Positions 1 to 5,382 of a stretch of DNA of 5,585 nucleotides are shown in pieces (within the stretch, counting starts at the first letter, position 1; each line of letters begins with the position of its first letter). Location: assembly GCA_015222855.1 (NCBI GenBank), contig JADFWA010000035.1, positions 1-5,585 on the forward strand, given 5' to 3'. Made by a program: the position numbers and the translations under genes. This DNA comes from Pseudomonadota bacterium. GTDB lineage: Bacteria; Desulfobacterota; Syntrophia; Syntrophales; JADFWA01. A model generated the notes under the pieces. It had not been told where the DNA came from. It made no database searches and was given only the letters and a program-made list of their open reading frames with translations.

Positions 1-2
1 CA

Positions 3-230
3 AATAACATCCCGGGCGTACCGTCGGTAGGACTTAAGACAGCAGCCAGATTGTTACTGGAATTCAATGACCTGGACAATATCCTGGCCGTTGCAGATAT
101 GATGAAGGGGAAAACTGGTGAGATGTTACGCAGTCATGCCGAGGATGCGCGCATGTCACAAGCGCTCGTGCGGCTTTGCAGTGACATGGAGCTGGGTTTG
201 AATCTTAAGTCATTCCGATACACTCATTAA
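3..230 (+). CDS. Stand-alone 5'-3' exonuclease, C-terminal fragment (Pol I N-terminal domain type)
   Basis: The gene enters from the left edge, so only the last 75 residues are visible and the start lies outside. The fragment opens with NNIPGVPSVGLKTAARLL, the helix-3-turn-helix DNA-binding motif of the 5'-3' exonuclease/flap endonuclease family (usually DNIPGVPGIGPKTA). It continues with LEFNDLDNIL and the typical tail pattern MLRSHAEDARMSQALVRLCSDMEL. In the family this motif binds the single- or double-stranded junction while the metal-binding catalytic aspartates lie in the missing N-terminal part. The protein stops about 75 residues after the motif, so it is not followed by the proofreading and polymerase domains of a full Pol I. 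I infer a separate exonuclease acting in removal of RNA primers or flaps. It ends 24 bp from the convergent radical SAM gene. Confidence 0.88.
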   Translation, partial: NNIPGVPSVGLKTAARLLLEFNDLDNILAVADMMKGKTGEMLRSHAEDARMSQALVRLCSDMELGLNLKSFRYTH

Positions 231-254
231 TTGGAAAATGGGGGCAATAATTCC

Positions 255-1199
255 TTAGCTTTCCTTTTTAAAATTTACTCCCTGATAAGAGTCTCTCCTT
301 TCCAGTTCTTTGTCGATGGAATTGAGGACGTCCATCTTGTTGATCCCCCACTGCGGGGCCAGGTATATATCCCTGTAGCCGTCGGCCGTGAGCCTTTGAA
401 TTACCATCTCCGGCGGCAGTATTTCAAGAATGTCGCAAACGGTACTTACATATTCTTCCTTTTCCATCATCCTGATTTCACCCTTTTCATAGAGATCGCC
501 GATAACCGTTCCCTTCAGGGCCAGAAGGAGATGTATCTTTATTCCGTTGATCGGGAGCCCGGCCACGACCCTTGCCGTTTCGAGAATATCTTTGCGGGTT
601 TCTCCCGGAAGACCCACAATGATGTGGGTGCAAATGTTGATATTTCTTCCGGCAGTCCTGCGGACGGCATCCAGAAATGTCTCAAAGCCGTGTCCGCGGT
701 TGATACTCTTCAGGGTTTTTTCATGAATTGATTGAAGCCCGTATTCCACCCAGACATGGTAGTCTTTTGCATATTCTTCAAACAGATCGATTACCTTATC
801 GGGCACACAGTCGGGTCTCGTTCCGACGGAAAGACCTGCAACATCATCCTGCGCGAGGGCCTCGTCGTAGAGGGACTTGAGTTTTTCGTAAGGGCCATAG
901 GTATTGGTGAAAGTCTGAAAATAGGCGATGAATTTTGCGGCTTTTCTGTGTTTTATATAGTATTTCTTACCACGCTCGATCTGCTCGCTTACGGAGGGAA
1001 GGGGGCCTTGTTGCCTCAGGCGTGACCCCCTGTCGTTACAGTATGCGCATCCGCCGGTTGAGAGCGTTCCGTCACGGTTGGGGCAGGTAAAGCCCGCATC
1101 AATTTGCAGTTTGTAGACCTTGCACCCAAATTTGTTGATCAGGAAGCTCTTAAAATCGTAATGTCTTTTGGAATTGTTCCAGAAATCGGGTTTTGGCAT
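255..1199 (-). CDS. yhcC: Radical SAM protein, YhcC / TIGR01212 family
   Basis: This 314-residue protein is close to the size of E. coli YhcC (about 309). The [4Fe-4S]/SAM cysteines are in the family's widely spaced form, C39 followed by GGCAYC with C51 and C54, inside CPNRDGTLSTGGCAYCN. Other family landmarks are AYFQTFTNTYGP (92-103), GTRPDC (126-131), VEYGLQS (151-157), the glycine-rich GLPGET (196-201), and a C-terminal segment with W284, NKMDVLNSID and a final YQG. Radical SAM proteins cleave S-adenosylmethionine to start radical chemistry; the substrate of this family is not established, so no reaction is given. The protein should be cytosolic. The ATG chosen is the only one near the N-terminus; an in-frame stop lies 24 bp upstream, and the ribosome binding site is poor. 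It reads away from mnmG across a repeat-bearing gap, and no terminator hairpin is evident in the 24 bp before the convergent exonuclease. Confidence 0.93.
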   Translation of the reverse strand: MPKPDFWNNSKRHYDFKSFLINKFGCKVYKLQIDAGFTCPNRDGTLSTGGCAYCNDRGSRLRQQGPLPSVSEQIERGKKYYIKHRKAAKFIAYFQTFTNTYGPYEKLKSLYDEALAQDDVAGLSVGTRPDCVPDKVIDLFEEYAKDYHVWVEYGLQSIHEKTLKSINRGHGFETFLDAVRRTAGRNINICTHIIVGLPGETRKDILETARVVAGLPINGIKIHLLLALKGTVIGDLYEKGEIRMMEKEEYVSTVCDILEILPPEMVIQRLTADGYRDIYLAPQWGINKMDVLNSIDKELERRDSYQGVNFKKES

Positions 1200-1217
1200 A
1201 TTGATCTGTTTTTTGGT

Positions 1218-1320
1218 AACTATTCAGCCACAAAGTCACCAAGGCACAAAGTGTAGAAATTAATTATATTTCCCTTATAATATGATTTTAGTGACTTCGT
1301 GTCTTGGTGGCTGAGTAGTT
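1218..1320. repeat. Inverted-repeat element with arms of 8-bp GNCACNAA units
   Basis: The outer arms at 1218-1247 and 1291-1320 are reverse complements over about 30 bp with five mismatches, starting AACTATTCAGCC on the left and AACTACTCAGCC when the right arm is read on the other strand. Each arm is itself a short tandem array: GCCACAAA, GTCACCAA, GGCACAAA at 1227-1250, and GCCACCAA, GACACGAA, GTCACTAA on the opposite strand of the right arm. The core (about 1254-1290) is AT-rich. Related GCCACAAAG-type sequences are scattered between genes in many environmental bacterial genomes, by my recollection. I see no transposase nearby, so this is best called a small non-coding, MITE- or REP-like element. 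Its transcript could fold into a long hairpin between the divergent radical SAM gene and mnmG. Confidence 0.8.
1263..1281. promoter_or_regulatory. Pair of divergent TATAAT hexamers in the core of the repeat element
   Basis: The AT-rich core carries a perfect TATAAT on the minus strand (1263-1268, pointing to the radical SAM gene) and another on the plus strand (1276-1281, pointing to mnmG). Neither has a convincing -35 hexamer at 16-18 bp, so they may be chance matches in AT-rich DNA. If they work, the element would supply divergent promoters to both neighbours. Confidence 0.3.
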
Positions 1321-1330
1321 CAATTTTTTA

Positions 1331-1360
1331 TTGTACTTTCTTGTTTAATGCTACTATATT
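1331..1360 (+). promoter_or_regulatory. Candidate sigma70-type promoter for mnmG
   Basis: TTGTAC at 1331-1336 could serve as the -35 box, followed by TATATT at 1355-1360 with an 18-bp spacer (or TACTAT at 1352-1357 with 15 bp). Transcription would then start near 1366, leaving a leader of about 30 bases before the mnmG start. This lies just outside the repeat element. It rests on sequence match only. Confidence 0.4.
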
Positions 1361-1388
1361 GTCACAATTGGTGCAAGCCTTTCAGTTT

Positions 1389-1392
1389 GGAG
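1389..1392 (+). promoter_or_regulatory. Ribosome binding site that fixes the mnmG start
   Basis: GGAG lies six bases before the ATG at 1399. The upstream in-frame ATG at 1348 has no such site and would fall inside the candidate promoter, and it would add 17 residues not found in the family. This is why 1399 is preferred. Confidence 0.8.
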
Positions 1393-1398
1393 CGTAGT

Positions 1399-3300
1399 AT
1401 GGGTTCTCAGAAACAATACGATGTTATCGTTGTCGGGGGAGGTCACGCGGGGTGTGAAGCGGCCCTGGCAGCGGCCAGAATGGGGTGTGAAACCGTTCTC
1501 TTCAATATCAATCTGGATTCCATCGCCCTGATGTCCTGTAATCCGGCCATCGGAGGCCTCGCCAAGGGTCAGTTGGTGAAGGAGATCGATGCCCTCGGCG
1601 GGGAGATGGGAAAGATCGCCGACAGGACGGCCGTCCATTTTCGCCTGCTCAATTCCTCCAAGGGCCCGGCCGTTCAATCCTCCCGCGTACAGTGTGATAA
1701 GCAGTTGTACAGGCTGGCAATGAAGACCGTGGTCGAAAGGGAAAAGAGACTGCATGTAAAACAGGCCCTTGTTGAGCGACTGGTGGTTGAAGGGGGTAAG
1801 GTTGTCGGGGTTACGGACAGCACCGGATTTTTCTATGGCGGCAAGACCGTTATCATCACGACGGGAACCTTCCTGAATGGGCTGGTGCATGTCGGCACTT
1901 CCCGTCAATCCGCGGGGCGCGCGGGTGAGATAGCATCAATTCACCTTGCGGACTCCCTCAAGGAACTGGGCTTTGAAATAGGGCGCATGAAAACAGGAAC
2001 TCCGCCCAGGCTGCGTGCCTCCACCATCGATTTTTCGATACTCGAAAGACAGGACAGTGATCCCGAGCCAGAGCCCTTCTCTTTCACCACCGAGAAGCTG
2101 CGTGAGGAGAGGCTCCCATCATATTTTTCCCACACAACACCCGAAACACACAGGCTGATAGGAGACAATATAGAAAAATCCCCCCTTTATTCGGGCGTCA
2201 TAAAGGGGATAAGCGCCCGTTACTGTCCATCCCTTGAGGATAAGGTGGTGCGCTTTGCGGAGAAAAAGAGCCATCCGGTTGTTCTTGAGTTTGAGGGTCT
2301 TGAAACGGAAGAGATTTATTCAAAAGGTCTGGGAAACAGCCTTCCCCTCGAACTACAGGAGAAGATAGTCCATAGCGTTCCGGGTCTTGAGGAAGCGGAG
2401 ATAATGCGCTGCGCTTATGCCATAGAGTATGACTTCGTGCAGCCGACACAGCTCAAACAGACGCTTGAAACAAAGCCTGTCAAGGGTTTGTACCTTGCCG
2501 GGCAGATAAACGGGACTTCCGGTTATGAAGAGGCTGCTGGCCAGGGGCTGTGGGCAGGGATCAACGCCGCCCTGTCCGTACAGGGTAAGGATCCTTTTAT
2601 CCTGGATCGTTCCGAGGCCTACATGGGGGTGCTCATTGATGATCTGGTTACGAGCGGGGTTGATGAACCTTACAGGATGTTTACATCAAGGGCGGAATAC
2701 CGGCTCATCCTGAGGGAGGACAATGCCACAATCCGGTTGATGGGGAAGGGGTATGAGCTCGGGCTGATCTCGGCGGATGACTACAACAACCTGAAAGAAA
2801 AGGTTCGCCGGATAAAGGCGGGGATCGAGAATCTGTCATCAAGCAAACTCTACCCCGGTGCGGATGTAAACCTGGTTCTTTCACAGGTGGGAACCGTCCC
2901 GATCAAAAAGCCGACGACACTCTACCAGTTACTCAAGAGACCTGAGCTTTGCTATGACGATCTGAAACCCTTTGAGGGATGGAAGGAAGTTCCCGACAGA
3001 ATGGTAAAAAAGCAGATAGAGATCGAGGCGAAGTATGAAGGATACATCAAACGGCAGATTGAATCCGTAAGAAAGTTCAAGGATATGGAGAAGAGGGAGA
3101 TACCGAAGGGGTTGAATTACTTTGCCATACCGGGTCTTTCCAATGAGCTGCGGAAGAAACTGTCCGTGATAGAGCCCGCTTCCGTTGGGCAGGCAAAGAG
3201 GATACCGGGGATGACCCAGGCAGCCGTTACCGCAGTGCTTATCCATATAAAAAAGGAAGAATTACAGAGAGAAAAACGAAAAACAGAATATCGGTCATAG
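1399..3300 (+). CDS. mnmG: MnmG (GidA), FAD-dependent tRNA wobble-uridine modification enzyme
   Basis: MnmG works with the GTPase MnmE in the cytosol to add aminomethyl or carboxymethylaminomethyl groups to position 5 of U34 in tRNAs reading NNA/NNG codons, using methylene-tetrahydrofolate, FAD and NADH. The protein is 633 residues from the ATG at 1399, close to E. coli MnmG (629). The Rossmann FAD motif VVGGGHAGCEAA is at 11-22. The signature SCNPAIGGLAKGQLVKEID (46-64) contains C47, and ARYCPSLEDKV (273-283) contains C276; both match the family's essential cysteines (C47 and C277 in E. coli). RMKTGTPPRL (196-205) and AGQINGTSGYEEAAGQG (367-383) are also canonical. The helical C-terminal domain (about 460-633), which contacts MnmE and tRNA, is complete. 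No mnmE or rsmG partner is in the window. Nothing points to decay. The gene is convergent with the phosphate transporter. Confidence 0.98.
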   Translation: MGSQKQYDVIVVGGGHAGCEAALAAARMGCETVLFNINLDSIALMSCNPAIGGLAKGQLVKEIDALGGEMGKIADRTAVHFRLLNSSKGPAVQSSRVQCDKQLYRLAMKTVVEREKRLHVKQALVERLVVEGGKVVGVTDSTGFFYGGKTVIITTGTFLNGLVHVGTSRQSAGRAGEIASIHLADSLKELGFEIGRMKTGTPPRLRASTIDFSILERQDSDPEPEPFSFTTEKLREERLPSYFSHTTPETHRLIGDNIEKSPLYSGVIKGISARYCPSLEDKVVRFAEKKSHPVVLEFEGLETEEIYSKGLGNSLPLELQEKIVHSVPGLEEAEIMRCAYAIEYDFVQPTQLKQTLETKPVKGLYLAGQINGTSGYEEAAGQGLWAGINAALSVQGKDPFILDRSEAYMGVLIDDLVTSGVDEPYRMFTSRAEYRLILREDNATIRLMGKGYELGLISADDYNNLKEKVRRIKAGIENLSSSKLYPGADVNLVLSQVGTVPIKKPTTLYQLLKRPELCYDDLKPFEGWKEVPDRMVKKQIEIEAKYEGYIKRQIESVRKFKDMEKREIPKGLNYFAIPGLSNELRKKLSVIEPASVGQAKRIPGMTQAAVTAVLIHIKKEELQREKRKTEYRS

Positions 3301-3315
3301 ATGACATCCTTATAG

Positions 3316-3350
3316 TTCCCTCTCCCTCGGAGGGTTAGGGTGAGGGGGAA
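3316..3350. repeat. GC-rich palindromic repeat between convergent genes, possible bidirectional terminator
   Basis: The 54 bp between the mnmG stop and the transporter stop contain TTCCCTCTCCCTCGGAGGG followed by TTAGGGTGAGGGGGAA. CCCTC pairs with GAGGG, then CCCT with AGGG across one mismatch, leaving a short loop; an alternative tight hairpin is CCCT-CGG-AGGG. The CCCTCACCCTAACCCTC wording on the minus strand is that of a widespread class of bacterial intergenic repeats, as I recall it. There is no clean T run on either side, so a classic Rho-independent terminator is not assured, although the position between two converging stops suits that role. Confidence 0.6.
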
Positions 3351-3354
3351 ATTA

Positions 3355-4956
3355 TTATGCCTCCATGGCCTCGGTATATTCAGCAATATTATCACAGTGA
3401 TCCGATATCCTCTCAAGATTCAATAATATTTCAAGGAAAATCGGACCGGCCGCGACCTGACATATCCCCTTGAAAAATCTTTCCTGGTGTCTTTCAGTAA
3501 CTTCTTTTATCTTAAGGTCAATTTCTTCCTCCCGCTCCATGATTGCCTTTATTTTTTTCTTATCCTTTTTCTCAACGAGCGAGACAGCATCCTCGAGATT
3601 TTCGGCCACCAGCTTTTCAATTTCTGCCAGTTCATTATTTGCTATCACAGAAAATTCTGTTTTCATTCGATGCTTGTTTTCGGCCAGGTCGACGAGATTC
3701 TCACTGTGATCGGCAATTCTTTCGATATCGCTGACCATTGCCGTGAAGGCGAAAAATTTGTTTGATAATTCCGGCGAAAGGTGACCGCCGGGAATTTTGC
3801 GCAGATATCCTGATATCTCGTCCTGCAAATTATCAACTATCAATTCAAGGTAGAGAATATCCCTTCTCTTTCCCTGGTTAAAGTCTGACATCAAATTCAG
3901 GCTTCCGGAAAACATCTTTTGAGCGAGAACGATCTGTCTCTGCAGTTCTTTTTTTACACATCCCAGGGCGTCTTCAGCTTTTCCTAAATGTTTTTCATCA
4001 AGAAATACAGGCCAGATCGGCAGGGTTTCTTCCTTGCCGGGCAGGATTCTTTCAATCAAACGTGAAAATGGCTTGAGCAGGAAGATAAAAATGGCCACAA
4101 TCAAAAGATTGAACATAATATGACCGAGGGCAATCTGCTGGGCAACGCTTGAAGAGAGGATTTCCAGTATCCGAATAAAAATGGGTAGAATGACCAGGCA
4201 TATTGCCGCTCCAAAGAATTTGAAAAGTAGATGTGAAAGAGCGCTCCTCTTTCCGCTTCTGTTAGCGACAAGGCCTGCCAGCATGGCCGTAACCGCCGTG
4301 CCGATATTCGCCCCGAAGACAATGGGGAGGGAAATGTCAATGGTTATTAACCCCTGCTGGGCCAGAATAACGAGGATACTGATCGGTATGGCCGAGGCCT
4401 GGACAACTGCCGTAAGGAGCATACCAACGACAACACCCAACAGCGGATTTTTCGTTTCCTGGAAGAAATTGATAAAGATCGGATTGTTCTTTAAAGGAGC
4501 GGTTGCATGGGCCGCCACGCTCAAACCAAAAAATATCAGGCCGAAATAGAACATCGCTTCGCCGATCGATTTCCACTTTCCTTTTCCTGAAAACCAGAGA
4601 ATTCCGCTGAGGACTATAATAACGGGTGAAATGTCGGTGAACTTCCAGACCACAAGTTGGACGGTTAAGGTCGTTCCGATATCGGCGCCCAGGATTATAC
4701 CCAGGGAGTGGAAGAAGCTGATCAAGCCGGCGCTGACCATCCCGACAACCAGAACAGAGGTTGCCGAACTGCTTTGAAAAAGAATGGTCGAGACAATGCC
4801 AGTAATTACGCCGTAGATCGGTTTCTCGATTGTATACTTGAAATATTCGCGGATTCGAATACTATTGAAAAGTTTCTGTACCTCGGTGTTCAGCTTGGTT
4901 ACCCCGAACAGAAACAGGACCAGACCGGTTGCAAAAAGTAATACTTCATTGATCAT
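3355..4956 (-). CDS. Na+/phosphate cotransporter family membrane protein with C-terminal PhoU-like domain
   Basis: This 533-residue inner-membrane protein has two inverted Na/Pi-cotransporter repeats followed by a PhoU-like domain, the architecture and size of E. coli YjbB (about 543), which has been linked to phosphate export. The first repeat carries QSSSATS (61-67) and GADIGTT (90-96); the second carries QASAIPI (186-192) and GANIGTA (215-221). Hydrophobic segments run through about residues 4-297. The cytosolic part (about 325-533) is charged and helical and holds two PhoU metal-binding motifs of the form E-x3-D-x3-N: E412/D416/N420 in IERIADHSEN and E515/D519/N523 in LERISDHCDN. It probably moves phosphate with sodium; direction cannot be read from sequence. 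The ATG at 4954-4956 has only a weak GGG site six bases away. No phosphate-regulon (Pho) box is visible upstream. The QASA form of the second motif departs from the usual QSSS. Confidence 0.93.
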   Translation of the reverse strand: MINEVLLFATGLVLFLFGVTKLNTEVQKLFNSIRIREYFKYTIEKPIYGVITGIVSTILFQSSSATSVLVVGMVSAGLISFFHSLGIILGADIGTTLTVQLVVWKFTDISPVIIVLSGILWFSGKGKWKSIGEAMFYFGLIFFGLSVAAHATAPLKNNPIFINFFQETKNPLLGVVVGMLLTAVVQASAIPISILVILAQQGLITIDISLPIVFGANIGTAVTAMLAGLVANRSGKRSALSHLLFKFFGAAICLVILPIFIRILEILSSSVAQQIALGHIMFNLLIVAIFIFLLKPFSRLIERILPGKEETLPIWPVFLDEKHLGKAEDALGCVKKELQRQIVLAQKMFSGSLNLMSDFNQGKRRDILYLELIVDNLQDEISGYLRKIPGGHLSPELSNKFFAFTAMVSDIERIADHSENLVDLAENKHRMKTEFSVIANNELAEIEKLVAENLEDAVSLVEKKDKKKIKAIMEREEEIDLKIKEVTERHQERFFKGICQVAAGPIFLEILLNLERISDHCDNIAEYTEAMEA

Positions 4957-4957
4957 G

Positions 4958-4975
4958 TTATACCCGTTTTTTCAT
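4958..4975 (-). other. Possible five-codon leader ORF ahead of the transporter
   Basis: Read on the minus strand, ATG AAA AAA CGG GTA TAA encodes MKKRV and stops one base before the transporter ATG, in a different frame. The weak GGG site for the transporter start lies within it. Such spacing would permit translational coupling, but an ORF this short is easily produced by chance and no good ribosome binding site precedes it. Confidence 0.2.
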
Positions 4976-4978
4976 TGA

Positions 4979-5023
4979 CCGGGGGCGCATCCCGCAAGCC
5001 CCGTCTTGTGGGCGGGGAGCTTC
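4979..5023. repeat. GC-rich hairpin-forming repeat in the transporter leader
   Basis: The stretch reads, on the plus strand, GGGGGCGCATCCCGCAAGCC, then CCGTCTTGTGGGCGGGGAGCTTC. AAGCCCCG (4996-5003) pairs with CGGGG...CTT (5013-5022) with a two-base bulge, giving an eight-pair stem around a loop of about nine bases. It lies 23-67 bases before the transporter ATG, so it should be in its transcript leader if the promoter is further out. The wording resembles dispersed intergenic palindromes of environmental genomes; a regulatory hairpin is the alternative. Confidence 0.5.
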
Positions 5024-5043
5024 ATATCTACCCCCCCCGTATA

Positions 5044-5070
5044 ATACTATGCCAAGGGATTATTAATAAT
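5044..5070 (-). promoter_or_regulatory. Weak candidate promoter for the phosphate transporter, over a 12-bp palindrome
   Basis: On the minus strand TATTAT (5044-5049) is a possible -10 box, with an AT-rich, weak -35-like hexamer TTATTA about 17 bp upstream (5067-5072 region). The latter falls in ATTATTAATAAT (5059-5070), a perfect 12-bp palindrome that could bind a regulator. The plus strand of the same place reads TATAAT (5040-5045), so direction is ambiguous. An 8-C run sits at 5031-5038, just downstream of this promoter. Confidence 0.3.
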
Positions 5071-5110
5071 GGGAAGTGAGTAAATCTACCAGAAAATTCA
5101 TCTTATATCA

Positions 5111-5139
5111 ACTTATCAGGGCATATCGGCCTGATAAGT
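5111..5139. repeat. Perfect 10-bp inverted repeat with 9-base spacer
   Basis: ACTTATCAGG (5111-5120) and CCTGATAAGT (5130-5139) are exact reverse complements around GCATATCGG. No T run follows, so it is not an intrinsic terminator. It lies 23 bp before the Shine-Dalgarno sequence of the decayed small gene and about 155 bp ahead of the divergent transporter start, a reasonable place for an operator bound by a dimeric regulator. A stem in a leader RNA or a small palindromic repeat is equally possible. Confidence 0.65.
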
Positions 5140-5161
5140 AATGGTTAGCGCCAGACACAAT

Positions 5162-5166
5162 GGAGG
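5162..5166 (+). promoter_or_regulatory. Strong Shine-Dalgarno of the decayed small gene
   Basis: GGAGG lies seven bases before GTG at 5174-5176. The overlapping ATG at 5172 runs straight into TGA, so GTG is the sensible start. This is the best ribosome binding site in the window, yet no intact gene follows it. Confidence 0.6.
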
Positions 5167-5173
5167 AAGATAT

Positions 5174-5300
5174 GTGAGGCTATCAGACAAATAGTGGAGA
5201 GAACCTTAAAAAACAGTGGAAAATACCAGCAGTACAGGTTCGTTATCACAAAGATGGCACATTTTTCATGCCAGTCGATAAGTTTCCTGCCGCATTCTGC
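5174..5300 (+). pseudogene. Decayed or mis-sequenced small gene, family not recognised
   Basis: From the GTG start the reading VRLSDK meets a stop at 5192. Adding one A to the run at 5189-5191 and one A to the six-A run at 5208-5213 joins three frames into one sensible protein: VRLSDKIVERTLKKQWKI continuing as PAVQVRYHKDGTFFMPVDK and then FPAAFC. The third part (from 5214) is open in its frame to a stop at 5376-5378, but the protein-like character ends at about 5300, where a sequence resembling a REP-type repeat begins. So the gene appears to have two one-base losses in homopolymers and a replaced C-terminus. I do not recognise the family; the KFPAAFC ending recalls the start of a C-terminal motif in some nuclease-like proteins, but this is too thin to name. 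Sequencing error in A runs could explain the shifts but not the lost end. Confidence 0.55.
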
Positions 5301-5302
5301 CT

Positions 5303-5331
5303 AAAATTTCGGGGACGCCATACTTGTTTCT
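5303..5331. repeat. Short sequence resembling a REP/transposase-associated repeat end
   Basis: TTTCGGGGACGCCATACTTG matches, as I recall it, the wording TTCGGGGACACCATACTTA found around REP-associated IS200-like (RAYT) transposases and as scattered copies in environmental bacteria. Here it stands alone, with no transposase, and directly follows the point where the small gene loses its protein-like sequence. I read it as a solo copy or scar of such an element. Confidence 0.4.
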
Positions 5332-5342
5332 CGACAGTTCCT

Positions 5343-5380
5343 AAAGATAGTATTTTAAAAGGGTCTACTGAAAGATAGTA
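5343..5380. repeat. 10-bp direct repeat AAAGATAGTA, with a weak hairpin at the second copy
   Basis: AAAGATAGTA occurs exactly at 5343-5352 and 5371-5380, 28 bp apart. The second copy overlaps a small stem, CTACT (5365-5369) with AGTAG (5377-5381), which on the minus strand is followed by ACCCTTTT just after the DUF456 stop. That hairpin could be a weak terminator of the DUF456 gene; the direct repeat could be a duplication left by an insertion and excision. Confidence 0.5.
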
Positions 5381-5382
5381 GC

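Noticed and set aside
231..254. Terminator between the exonuclease and radical SAM genes
   Set aside because: The 24-bp gap shows no stem beyond GGAA/TTCC and no T run of note.
231..731. 166-residue open frame on the plus strand opposite the radical SAM gene
   Set aside because: It lies wholly opposite the conserved radical SAM coding region, and its translation has no recognisable motif.
1218..1320. CRISPR-like array in the 8-bp repeat units
   Set aside because: Units are contiguous, 8 bp long and without spacers, and occur in mirrored arms; no cas genes are present.
1354..1908. 184-residue open frame on the minus strand inside mnmG
   Set aside because: It is antisense to the conserved MnmG N-terminal coding sequence and its translation shows no family motif.
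4181..4549. 122-residue plus-strand frame opposite the transporter gene
   Set aside because: The opposite strand encodes the conserved second Na/Pi repeat; the frame has no ribosome binding site or motif.
5051..5055. Possible sigma54 promoter, TTGGCA on the minus strand near 5051-5056
   Set aside because: The expected GC of the -12 element (TTGC) at the right spacing is absent; the sequence there is TTAT.
5141..5194. 17-codon ORF from the ATG at 5141
   Set aside because: It has no ribosome binding site of its own, and its last part coincides with the frame of the decayed gene that starts at the better placed GTG at 5174.
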